A stretch of DNA of 64,000 bases from Hormoscilla sp. GUM202 (GTDB taxonomy: Bacteria > Cyanobacteriota > Cyanobacteriia > Cyanobacteriales > Desertifilaceae): the NCBI GenBank assembly GCA_005518205.2, contig RFFC02000007.1:1-64000 (forward strand), read 5' to 3'. The notes beneath the pieces are model-generated. The model saw only the letters and a program-made list of their open reading frames with translations, did no database searches and had not been told where the DNA came from. Shown one piece after another: positions 36,255 through 44,036 of the stretch. The number at the start of each line of letters is the position of its first letter. The first letter of the stretch is position 1. Both the position numbers and the translations under genes were made by a program.

Positions 36255-36839
36255 ATGAACGATCGCCATTTAATTATAGCAGGTGTAGATGAAGTCGGCA
36301 GAGGCGCTTTATTTGGTCCTGTAGTCGCAGCGGCGGTGATTCTTCCAGATGATGCCCAGCAGATTACTGCCCAATGGGGCGTCACGGATAGCAAACAACT
36401 TAGTGGCAAGAAAAGAAAGTCCCTGGTTACTCAGATTCGCGCGATCGCCTTAGACTGTCAGATCGGCACGGCCTCGGTTGCGGAAATTGCACGGCTGAAT
36501 ATTTTGCAAGCTTCCTTGCTGGCCATGAAGCGGGCGATCGGCCAACTAACTGTCCAACCGAATCTTTGTTTAATTGATGGCAATCAAGCTATTCTGGATC
36601 TACCATTTCCGCAAGAAACTATAATTAAGGGAGACAAACTCAATCAGGCGATCGCCTGTGCGAGTATCATCGCGAAGGTATGGCGAGACAACCTGATCGT
36701 CGAGGAGTCAGAGAAATATCCAGAATACGATCTAGCAGCAAACAAAGGTTACCCTACGCCTCGTCACAAAGCAGCTTTGCAAAAATACGGTCCCACCCCT
36801 CTCCACAGGATATCCTGGAAATCTGTGGGTAATGTATAA
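36255..36839 (+). CDS. rnhB: Ribonuclease HII
   Basis: A 194-residue cytosolic enzyme that cleaves RNA in RNA-DNA hybrids and single ribonucleotides in DNA. The catalytic DEDD set is visible: D and E in IAGVDEVGRGALFGPVVAAA (about 11-12), D in LCLIDGNQ (about 103) and D in VWRDNLIV (about 141). VTDSKQLSGKKR and IKGDKLNQAIACASIIAKV are family motifs. The C-terminus (YDLAANKGYPTPRHKAAL) is complete. Single gene with a short gap before the Panacea-type operon. Confidence 0.94.
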   Translation: MNDRHLIIAGVDEVGRGALFGPVVAAAVILPDDAQQITAQWGVTDSKQLSGKKRKSLVTQIRAIALDCQIGTASVAEIARLNILQASLLAMKRAIGQLTVQPNLCLIDGNQAILDLPFPQETIIKGDKLNQAIACASIIAKVWRDNLIVEESEKYPEYDLAANKGYPTPRHKAALQKYGPTPLHRISWKSVGNV

Positions 36840-36865
36840 TGGATAATTATAGGAGGTGAAAAATC

Positions 36866-37321
36866 ATGAAAAACTCTCTTGACATTGCTAGTTACTTCCT
36901 GCGCCGCGTAGACAGAGAGGCGGGGGATACCATTTCTCCCCTCAAGCTGCAAAAGCTAGTATACTACGCTCAAGCATGGAGTTTAGTATTGAGAAATAAA
37001 CCTCTGTTTGTGCAAGATATTGAAGCCTGGGTTTCTGGTCCGGTTGTGCGGGATGTCTGGGATGAATATCTTGCTTATAAATATAGAGATATTCCCGCGC
37101 CAGCATATTTAGATATAGAGTTAGCAGAGGATGAAATCGAGGTGCTAGAAGAAGTCTGGAATGCTTATGGAGAATTAAGTGCTAAACGCCTTCAGGATCT
37201 GACAAAATCCGAAACTCCTTGGCTCAACGCTCGCCAAGGCTTGGAACCGGCGCAAAAATCAACTAATGTCATATCTCATGACGACATGAAGTTATACTAT
37301 GCGGAGTTTGTGGAAGCTTAG
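36866..37321 (+). CDS. Panacea-domain (DUF4065) antitoxin-like protein
   Basis: A 151-residue SocA/Panacea protein. Hallmarks: SLDIASYFLRRVDREAGDTI, SPLKLQKLVYYAQAWSLVL, DIEAWVSGPVVRDVWDEY and a late TKSETPWLNARQG. This domain acts as an antitoxin for many unrelated toxins and as a phage GepA-like protein. AGGAGGTG lies 8 bases before the ATG. Its TAG stop is immediately followed by the GTG start of the next gene, so the pair is tightly coupled and most likely a toxin-antitoxin module. Confidence 0.87.
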   Translation: MKNSLDIASYFLRRVDREAGDTISPLKLQKLVYYAQAWSLVLRNKPLFVQDIEAWVSGPVVRDVWDEYLAYKYRDIPAPAYLDIELAEDEIEVLEEVWNAYGELSAKRLQDLTKSETPWLNARQGLEPAQKSTNVISHDDMKLYYAEFVEA

Positions 37322-37759
37322 GTGAGCAAAAAGCAGAAGATAAAAAAGCCTTCTCAGCAGAAAACAGTCAGGCAGATTTCTGAGAAGGCGGTCGCCAAAT
37401 TAACTGGTAGTACTGATGAGGAACATCCTAGCTTCAGATTTACCTATGCAGATAAAAATCGTTGGCTGTTGTCAGACTGGACATCATCGGAAATTAATGA
37501 CTTAATTGCCGGACTCCAGAAAATTGAAAAGTATACTTGGGCGCAGATCAAAGGTCATGGATCGAAAAAACGCGGGGAATCAGTAGGGACTGGTTATAAG
37601 TTGATTAGCAGTCATCCATCTTTACCTGACAATATACCGGAAGATGCTAAATTATCAGAAATGCGCATTGATGAGAAAAAGCGGATTTTTGGCTTTCGCG
37701 TTGACTCGGTTTACTATATAATCTGGTTCGATCGCGACCACTCTGTTTGTCCTGAATAG
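37322..37759 (+). CDS. Putative toxin partner of the Panacea protein
   Basis: A 145-residue protein with a GTG start directly after the stop of the Panacea gene. The N-terminus is very basic (SKKQKIKKPSQQKTVRQISE). The C-terminal half (SEINDLIAGLQKIEKYTWAQ, IKGHGSKKRGESVGTGYK, KRIFGFRVDSVYYIIWFDRD) has a compact alpha-beta shape with a final strand and HSVC tail reminiscent of small RelE-like or nucleotide-directed toxins. I do not recognise a named family. Role as toxin is inferred from operon position only. Confidence 0.6.
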   Translation: MSKKQKIKKPSQQKTVRQISEKAVAKLTGSTDEEHPSFRFTYADKNRWLLSDWTSSEINDLIAGLQKIEKYTWAQIKGHGSKKRGESVGTGYKLISSHPSLPDNIPEDAKLSEMRIDEKKRIFGFRVDSVYYIIWFDRDHSVCPE

Positions 37760-38032
37760 CTATTCCTAGCCCTCACTGGTATCGGGGCACGGCATATTTG
37801 GACGCGATGAATCAAATTTTGTCGTCGCCCTGCCCCTACATGCGATCGCCCGATCGCCCCTCCTTCGCGGTCGAAGGCTTAACGCGCCTCGGTCCGCTTC
37901 ACCTCTCTGTCATGTATAATAGCAGTATGTTGGTTAGGGCAGCCTCCCCCAACGTAACCGGTTCTGGTTCCCTGTCTTCTAGAGGGAACGCGCTAGCTAT
38001 TAATGGTAATGCTTGAATAGGAATTAAAAATT

Positions 38033-38611
38033 ATGGAACTAAAACGCACAATTCACTGGACAAAGCTTGCCGAAATTCAAGAACTCAAGGAATTTTTTGC
38101 CGAGGATTTTCAAGGATTTCAGCAACTTATAGAAGCGCAGATTGAAGAATTATCAAAATTTTCCGATGAAGATTTGGCCAAACTTGCAAAATTACGCGCT
38201 CTTGAAGTCACAAATGGTTGTACGCAGTGGGGATTTCGTCGAGGCGATCGAGAATGTCTACCAGTGGAGTCAACCCGCAAATGTATGAATATGGTCATGG
38301 GATTTATCAAACGGAAGCAGTTATATTTTCCCAGTGAGGGACAAATTGAATTTAATGAAGAACTCAAGACTTTTATCGATCTGGGAATACAACTATACAA
38401 AGATGCTTTTAAAAATCATGTGAAAGCATCAGAACGGCAATTTTATGCAAGCTCTACGGCGCAATTTATTGTCTATGGGCACGAGCGAATGGGGCGGGCA
38501 ATGGCTTTAGTGCAACAGGACTATGAAGAGATGTTTTCACCTTACTATATTCTCCGGGGACAAAAATATATTGGTGCTTATTTAGAAAGTTTTGAAGAAT
38601 ATTTTGAGTAA
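38033..38611 (+). CDS. Uncharacterised 192-residue protein
   Basis: An ATG-started soluble protein, MELKRTIHWTKLAEIQELKE..., largely helical, with charged residues and no signal or membrane segment. A run of conserved-looking polar/aromatic sites (VTNGCTQWGFRRGDRECLPV, HERMGRAMALVQQDYEEMF, YYILRGQKYIGAYLESFEEY) suggests a real folded protein. I do not recognise a family. It stands alone between repeat-rich intervals, with TATAAT-like sequence (GTATAATAG) at 37914-37922 upstream. Confidence 0.65.
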   Translation: MELKRTIHWTKLAEIQELKEFFAEDFQGFQQLIEAQIEELSKFSDEDLAKLAKLRALEVTNGCTQWGFRRGDRECLPVESTRKCMNMVMGFIKRKQLYFPSEGQIEFNEELKTFIDLGIQLYKDAFKNHVKASERQFYASSTAQFIVYGHERMGRAMALVQQDYEEMFSPYYILRGQKYIGAYLESFEEYFE

Positions 38612-38644
38612 ACATTTTTTAGGGAAGCATGTAACCCGATCGGT

Positions 38645-38766
38645 CGGGTGCATCCCACTTTCGCAAGGGCGAAGCATTTGGAGAGTCTATCTGTAAACTT
38701 ATGTCATAATTTGCGCAAGAATGCCAGTCGCCCCTCCTTCTTCTTTGCAAATCTGGGATGCACCCG
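38645..38766. mobile_element. MITE-like element, 122 bp, copy 2
   Basis: Ends CGGGTGCATCCCACTTTCGC and AAATCTGGGATGCACCCG are inverted repeats like copy 1. The interior differs (GGGCGAAGCATTTGGAGAG ... ATGCCAGTCGCCCCTCC), with a long imperfect hairpin. Flanks ATCGGTC (left) and AGCGGTC (right) could be a 7-bp target duplication with one mismatch. Confidence 0.75.
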
Positions 38767-38821
38767 AGCGGTCCGCTTCGCCTTGGGTATAATAGCAATA
38801 ACCGCCTACCAGGCGATCGCT

Positions 38822-38848
38822 GCAAGCACTAAAGTGCTTACTACAAAC
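38822..38848. repeat. GTTCGTAGTAA-palindrome repeat, single copy
   Basis: GCAAGCACTAAAGTGCTTAC TACAAAC, a copy of the family with one change in the conserved TACTACGAAC tail. Confidence 0.75.
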
Positions 38849-38885
38849 ATGTCCGATCGCCCCGACATTTTCAGACATCTTGACA

Positions 38886-39422
38886 TTACCCCAACAGTTC
38901 GTCTACAGTAAATACTACATCCGGAAAAGCTTGTATTGTCACAGTTTCCTCCTCTTGGAACTGCCGTACATTCTGATAACCATTTTCAGCAGGTTCTCGA
39001 TATACTTCTAGAGAGCCATCGTTAATATTTACCAACCAGACTTCCCTGATGCTATCTTCGGCATAGAGAGGAACTTTTACCTCTCTGTCGTAATCAACAG
39101 TCGTATCAGCTACTTCTACCAACAAGAAGATCTCCTCTGACTGAGGATGTCCCGTTGCGTAAAAATCAGCACGCCGTCGCAGTAAAGATATATCTGGTTG
39201 CGGTTCCGAATTGTCATCCAATTCCACAGGATCTTGAACTCCAATAGTTATCCTTCCTGCTAAACGCGACATGAATAATTCGTTCAGACGCTTCACACAA
39301 GCGGTATGACGAGGACCAATAGGGGACATTTGGACAATTTCTCCTCGGATCAGTTCTACTCGATCGCCCTCTGTTAAGACCGCATCTGCCATCATTTTGT
39401 GGTAGTCTTTTACTGTAAACAT
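38886..39422 (-). CDS. Uma2 family endonuclease-like protein
   Basis: A 178-residue Uma2/DUF820 protein with the full active-site set: E in DRVELIRGEIVQMSPIGPRH, D in PQPDISLLRRR, and E in IFLLVEVADTTVDYDREVK. It is the second intact Uma2 gene of the window and is of a different subgroup from the 17803 gene. The start at ATG 39422 (MFTVKDYHKMM) matches family N-termini; the frame is open for 16 more codons to 39470. An AGGAGG at 39446-39451 sits about 23 bases before this ATG. Substrate unknown. Confidence 0.87.
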   Translation of the reverse strand: MFTVKDYHKMMADAVLTEGDRVELIRGEIVQMSPIGPRHTACVKRLNELFMSRLAGRITIGVQDPVELDDNSEPQPDISLLRRRADFYATGHPQSEEIFLLVEVADTTVDYDREVKVPLYAEDSIREVWLVNINDGSLEVYREPAENGYQNVRQFQEEETVTIQAFPDVVFTVDELLG

Positions 39423-39610
39423 CCGTCTGAGTAACTCTACATGATTGCCTCCTACCAAACTTATTCCCATAGTCTAGCATTTACAATCGTAATTTGTCAA
39501 GCCTTTTGGCGATTAATTTGCGCTCCACTTACTGAAGAAAATCTCAAAGATATTGCCGGAGGTAAAAAACTAGGATATAATCAGAAATAGATAACACCAG
39601 AGGTAAACAG

Positions 39611-42040
39611 ATGAGACAAGGAAGAAAATCATTCATCCAGAGAAAGGGAAAATTAACGCGCTGGTTCGGGCGCTGGCGGTGGCTTCTGGGGTTGCTACTA
39701 CTCTGCTTGACAGTACGCGCCCTCCCCTATCTCGCCCCTATCCATAGCAGCGATATCGAGCAAAATCAACAGGCGATCGAGTTTACGGACCGCAACGGAC
39801 TTGCTTTGGGAACCCTTCTGACTCGCAACCAGGAAAATACCGCAGTCGTGAGTCTCTCCCAAGTATCGGATTACTTTATCCAAGCAATTATCGCCGCCGA
39901 AGATAAACGCTATTATCAACATGGGGCCCTGGATATGCAGGCGATCGCCCGTTCTCTGTTAGAAGCGATGCAAGCAAAGCAGATCGTCAGCGGTGCATCG
40001 ACAATTACCATGCAATTAGCGCGGATGCTAGACCCCAGTCCCCGCACTATACCCAACAAAATTCGGGAAGTTTGGCTGTCCTGGCGCTTAACCGCTGGCA
40101 TGAGTAAAGAGGAAATTCTGGAAGCTTACATTAATCGATTGCCAATGGGTGGTAATGTCTATGGAGTAGAAGCGGCGGCCCGGACTTATTTCGGCATTCC
40201 CGCCGCAGACCTGAATTTAGCCCAAGCTACTCTCCTAGCAGCTATTCCTAATGACCCTACGGACCTCAATCCTTATAGTAATTGGCAAGAGTTAAAGCAA
40301 CGACAAGCTTACGCGATCGATCGCCTGGTAGCGGACGGGTACATTACCCGCCCAGAAGGCGATCGGGCCTTCTGGGAAAAGATCTCTTTGCAACCGCGCG
40401 ATCGAGGAATTATCGCCGCCCCCCATTTTCTGTTCTTTGTCGCCCAGCAACTCCCTCAGCAGCATCCTGCTGTAGTTAGAACCAGCATCGATCGCCCCTT
40501 GCAGCAGTTCGTGGAAGCGCAAGTGCAGCAAATCACTGACAGTCTGGCCCCCAATAACGTTCATAATGGCGCCGCCTTGGTAATAGACAATCATACTGGG
40601 GAAGTTTTAGCCTATGTTGGTTCTCCAGATTACAATAACCCAGGCAAGTTAGGTCGCAATGATGGGGTGCAAGCTTTGCGACAACCGGGCAGTACTCTCA
40701 AACCTTTTCTGTACGAGTTGGCCTTAGAAAAACGTCTGATTCATCCCAATACGATCTTGGCAGACATACCCACCCATTACCCCATTCCCGGTGCCAAACT
40801 CTACAGTCCTCTAGATTACAGCAAAACCTTTCACGGACCGGTACGAGTGCGGGTCGCTTTGGCAAATTCTCTGAATATTCCCGCAGTCCGAGTCTTGGAA
40901 CAAGTGGGGGTAGAAAATTTCCTCACCCGCCTGCATCAGCTAGGATTTGCACATCTCGACAAGTCTCCAGAATATTATGGTTTGGGGTTGGCCCTCGGTA
41001 GCGGCGAAGTCAGTCTCTGGGAGTTGGCCCGCGCCTACCTTACCCTCGTTCGACTGGGAGATGCGATCGCGTCACCCCGCCCGGAGTTAAAACCCCTGCG
41101 TTCCCAGGCGGTCCCCAGGGAACGAGGCTTAAGTCGGTTAAAACCGACTGAGAACCTAGGGTTATTTGTCTACCCTCGTTCTCCGTTTCAGGAGAAGGAA
41201 AACCGAGGGTTGGAAGCTTCACCTTTGCGGCGATCGACGATAGGATTAATTACAGATATGCTGAGTGACGCCCACGCCCGGGCGATCGCATTTGGCGTAG
41301 ACTCAGTCTTGAACTTACCCTTCCCGGCAGCTGTGAAAACGGGGACTTCTTCTAATTATCGGGATACCTGGACAGTAGGGTTTACTCAAGACTATACTGT
41401 GGCAACTTGGGTCGGGAATTTTAATGGCGATCGCATGCAAGAGGTATCTGGGGTCACGGGTGCAGCCCCACTTTGGCGGCGGATTATGTTACACTTGCAC
41501 GAAACATCGGCACCGCCTGCATTTCCCCCACCCGCACATCTCGTCCAACGACCGATCTGCGCCCTTTCCGGGTTGCGACCGACTCCCGCTTGTCCCGCTG
41601 TAGTGCGAGAATATTTCTATCCCGAAGACTTGGCCGAGTACGATCGCCATCTCGACAGTTTCTATCAGCTAGTATCTGACGATCGCGGGTATCGGATCGA
41701 CTTGCCTCCAGAATACGACGAATGGGTCGCCATGCAGCACGCGCCCGCCCTGTTTGCTACGGACTTAAAAATTGTCTCCCCTCGGGATGGGGATGTTTTC
41801 TTGCTAGAACCTGCATCCCGGGTCGAGTTCAAACTCGCTGGCATAGAGGATGAACCTGTAGAATGGTGGTTAAATGGGAAAAAACTTGCCAGTGGACCAT
41901 CCAATCATTTATTCTGGTCATTGCAGCCCGGTGACTGGACTTTGCAAGTTAAAGCTGGAGAAAAAAGCGATCGGGTGGACTTTGAAGTCCTGTTGGCCGA
42001 ACATCGACCCACACCCCGGGGCTTTTCGATCGGCAATTAA
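39611..42040 (+). CDS. pbpC: Penicillin-binding protein 1C (bifunctional)
   Basis: An 809-residue inner-membrane peptidoglycan synthase. One transmembrane helix (WRWLLGLLLLCLTVRALPYL, about 23-42) is followed by the glycosyltransferase domain (AAEDKRYYQHGALDMQAIAR, GASTITMQLARML) and the transpeptidase domain with STLKPF (catalytic Ser), SLN (ANSLNIP) and KTGTS (AVKTGTSSNYRDTW). The C-terminus (SPRDGDVFLLEPASRVEFKL...) is the BiPBP_C domain specific to PBP1C. About residues 490-537 (PELKPLRSQAVPRERGLSRL and following) are foreign to the family and encoded by an inserted repeat. In other bacteria pbpC neighbours the A2M gene; here they are 4 kb apart, divergent. Confidence 0.94.
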   Translation: MRQGRKSFIQRKGKLTRWFGRWRWLLGLLLLCLTVRALPYLAPIHSSDIEQNQQAIEFTDRNGLALGTLLTRNQENTAVVSLSQVSDYFIQAIIAAEDKRYYQHGALDMQAIARSLLEAMQAKQIVSGASTITMQLARMLDPSPRTIPNKIREVWLSWRLTAGMSKEEILEAYINRLPMGGNVYGVEAAARTYFGIPAADLNLAQATLLAAIPNDPTDLNPYSNWQELKQRQAYAIDRLVADGYITRPEGDRAFWEKISLQPRDRGIIAAPHFLFFVAQQLPQQHPAVVRTSIDRPLQQFVEAQVQQITDSLAPNNVHNGAALVIDNHTGEVLAYVGSPDYNNPGKLGRNDGVQALRQPGSTLKPFLYELALEKRLIHPNTILADIPTHYPIPGAKLYSPLDYSKTFHGPVRVRVALANSLNIPAVRVLEQVGVENFLTRLHQLGFAHLDKSPEYYGLGLALGSGEVSLWELARAYLTLVRLGDAIASPRPELKPLRSQAVPRERGLSRLKPTENLGLFVYPRSPFQEKENRGLEASPLRRSTIGLITDMLSDAHARAIAFGVDSVLNLPFPAAVKTGTSSNYRDTWTVGFTQDYTVATWVGNFNGDRMQEVSGVTGAAPLWRRIMLHLHETSAPPAFPPPAHLVQRPICALSGLRPTPACPAVVREYFYPEDLAEYDRHLDSFYQLVSDDRGYRIDLPPEYDEWVAMQHAPALFATDLKIVSPRDGDVFLLEPASRVEFKLAGIEDEPVEWWLNGKKLASGPSNHLFWSLQPGDWTLQVKAGEKSDRVDFEVLLAEHRPTPRGFSIGN
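41093..41155. repeat. Two-hairpin repeat inserted in frame in pbpC
   Basis: AAAACCCCTGCGTTCCCAGG, CGGTCCCCAGGGAACGAGGC and AAGTCGGTTAAAACCGACTG match the long repeat at 35577-35648. The inserted block keeps the reading frame and avoids stops, adding about 20 residues to the transpeptidase domain; a further hairpin (CCCTCGTTCTCC...GGAGAAGGAAAACCGAGGG, about 41172-41212) extends it. Confidence 0.85.
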
Positions 42041-42149
42041 TACCGTGGGGCGGGCGGATCGCCTGCCCGAGTCCCCCGTAGGGCGGATCGCCTGCCCGAG
42101 AACTGAGGCGATCGGCAACTTTATCAATGTACAGAATAAAGACACTTCC

Positions 42150-42383
42150 ATGAAAATTATCTACGATCGAGAAGTTAATGCCTTGAGTATCATCTTTCAG
42201 GAGACAACCGTGACAACTCAACATCTATCAGAAGGAATTGCTGTTGATTATGACGCTAAAGGAAAACTAGCTAGCATCGAAATTTTAGATGCGACAAAAT
42301 TACCGATGCTTTGTATAAACAAATTAAAGCATTGGCAGCGAGAGAATAAATTATATCAAATCCGAGTAATTATTCGCAATTAA
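42150..42383 (+). CDS. DUF2283 family protein
   Basis: A 77-residue protein starting MKIIYDREVNALSIIFQETT, with SEGIAVDYDAKGKLASIEIL; this is the DUF2283 signature (a small beta-rich domain). The last third (LCINKLKHWQRENKLYQIRV) is longer than usual for the family. DUF2283 genes are common near toxin-antitoxin or restriction genes; the function is not known. It starts at ATG 42150; a longer open frame from 41874 overlaps pbpC and is rejected. Confidence 0.8.
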   Translation: MKIIYDREVNALSIIFQETTVTTQHLSEGIAVDYDAKGKLASIEILDATKLPMLCINKLKHWQRENKLYQIRVIIRN

Positions 42384-42438
42384 GAAGTATGTTGGGGAAA
42401 GCACCAGCGAAACGGTTTGGTTTCTCAATTGGTGGCCT

Positions 42439-42499
42439 TCCGCAAACGCGCTTTGCGTTTACTACGAACCTCGGCAAACGCGCTTTGCGTTTACTACGA
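42439..42499. repeat. GTTCGTAGTAA-palindrome repeat, two copies
   Basis: Two units CGCAAACGCGCTTTGCGTTT-ACTACGAA separated by CCTCGG. They abut the former start of an hsdR copy (GGATAAAATATCA on the minus strand), indicating a repeat-associated deletion. Confidence 0.85.
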
Positions 42500-42541
42500 A
42501 TGATATTTTATCCTGGTTGTTTTAGATGGCAGTTTGCGGTT

Positions 42542-43834
42542 TTAAGGATGGTTGGGAACGATGAGTCGGGTTTTTCCGGTTAAGAGTTCCTGCATCATGC
42601 CTTGCTTCATGGCTTGGGTTTTGGCGCGGCGCTTTTCTAAGGCCGCTATTTCCGCATCCATGTCCGACAGGATAGATGCGATCGCGCGTTGTTCTTCCGT
42701 ATTTGGAAAACAGAATGTGAGTTCTGACAGTTCTTTGCCGCTCAGCGATGGCAGGGCTGTTGTGTTTACAAGACTGCCAAATTCTACAGTTAGCAGAAGC
42801 TGATGAATAAACGATGAATCAGCTTCATCATTTAAAATAAAGCCCATCATGTTGTTATCTATACAACTGGCAATCGCAAGTTGTTTTTTGCGCTCTAAAA
42901 AAATTGCCGCACCAATTTTCGCAAAAACAATCGTGCCCTTAGGGAAAATTGTCGCTGATAATTCTTGTTGACTTTCTTTTGTTATCCAGTTATTATAGTT
43001 TTGCATCAATACTGAATTGCCTTTATTATTCATGTCTGAAACTTTGAAAAATGGAAAACTCCCTGTTTTTAACCCTTGGTACTTTATTGGAAAGCCATTC
43101 CCACTTTTGAAAATTCCCAAAGAGCTTAATTTCCTCTTGTGCCACTCATCACCAAACCCCGGCAGGCGTTTCTTCCCAGTGAGGAGTTCCTGCATGGTGG
43201 CGGTTTTGATGTTGCGCTTTTTGGCGATCAGCTTATCCAGTGCGGCAATCAGGCCATCTACGTCCGATAGGGTTTGGGCGATCGCGCGTTGTTCTTCTAT
43301 TGCTGGCAACGGAACTAGCAGTTGACCATACTCATTCCCATTAATCCCAGGTTGAACACTACGCATAGACATTAACTTAACCCAATTCCAGTAGGCTTTT
43401 GTTTTTACATACTGAGCTAAATAATGGGGTAGTAGTATGTTTTTGTCAGGTCTTATGCGAATTAAAAATCCTGCAAAAACGAGTTCGCCGTCATCGGGAT
43501 TATAAAGATATGATTTCCCAACACTACCAGTTCTGGCAAAAACCAAATCTCCTTCTTCGAGATAATATTGGTCTGAATTTTCTTGGTTAACACTAACCAA
43601 TTTTTCTGGTGCAAAGTAACCAGATTCCGATATGTCGGTAATTCTGATATAAACCGGCAAGTTATCACGATATGGGACAGCAGGGGCATTAATTCCATAT
43701 TGAGGAGTCGTTTTTAGGGCATTTTTCAGATGTTTAACATCCCAATCTTCAGGAATCACCCCAACCTCTGTTTGTTTATAACCTTCTGGCACTTGACTAT
43801 TGTCGATCGCTAATTTATCCTTACTCATTATCAT
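42542..43834 (-). CDS. hsdS: Type I restriction specificity subunit, copy A
   Basis: A 430-residue HsdS. It has two target-recognition domains, each followed by a conserved helical spacer: EEQRAIAQTLSDVDGLIAAL (about 185-204) and EEQRAIASILSDMDAEIAAL (about 385-404). The first 35 residues (MIMSKDKLAIDNSQVPEGYK, TEVGVIPEDW) are nearly identical to copy B upstream, as are the spacers and the last 100 bases, while both recognition domains differ. HsdS gives DNA specificity to an HsdM2S or R2M2S complex; neither hsdM nor hsdR is intact in this window. Complete at its C-terminus (LLTGKTRLIVPNHP). Confidence 0.92.
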   Translation of the reverse strand: MIMSKDKLAIDNSQVPEGYKQTEVGVIPEDWDVKHLKNALKTTPQYGINAPAVPYRDNLPVYIRITDISESGYFAPEKLVSVNQENSDQYYLEEGDLVFARTGSVGKSYLYNPDDGELVFAGFLIRIRPDKNILLPHYLAQYVKTKAYWNWVKLMSMRSVQPGINGNEYGQLLVPLPAIEEQRAIAQTLSDVDGLIAALDKLIAKKRNIKTATMQELLTGKKRLPGFGDEWHKRKLSSLGIFKSGNGFPIKYQGLKTGSFPFFKVSDMNNKGNSVLMQNYNNWITKESQQELSATIFPKGTIVFAKIGAAIFLERKKQLAIASCIDNNMMGFILNDEADSSFIHQLLLTVEFGSLVNTTALPSLSGKELSELTFCFPNTEEQRAIASILSDMDAEIAALEKRRAKTQAMKQGMMQELLTGKTRLIVPNHP

Positions 43835-43882
43835 ACCCGACTGCTAGAAAAACATTTCACGTAAATTAACAATTATTTACTA

Positions 43883-44004
43883 TTATTCAATGTTGTGGTT
43901 GTGCTTGCGGTTGTGCCAGTATCCCAGATCTGAGTAACCGAGTTGCTGTTCAAAGAGTTGGATAACTCGTTTTTGAGTAGCGAATTCGCTTTGTCCGACG
44001 TCAT
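43883..44004 (-). pseudogene. hsdR: 5' fragment of hsdR
   Basis: Between the two hsdS copies the minus strand encodes DVGQSEFATQKRVIQLFEQQ and LGYSDLGYWHNRKHNHNIE then TAA. This matches the N-terminus of HsdR type I restriction subunits. The ATG at 44004 is out of frame with it by a small deletion (ATGAC directly followed by GTCGGA), and the gene is cut after about 38 codons where the upstream region of hsdS copy A begins (TTTACTAT). Only a trace of the roughly 1000-residue nuclease-helicase is left. Confidence 0.8.
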
Positions 44005-44036
44005 GATATTTTATCCTGGTTGTTTTAGATGGCAGT

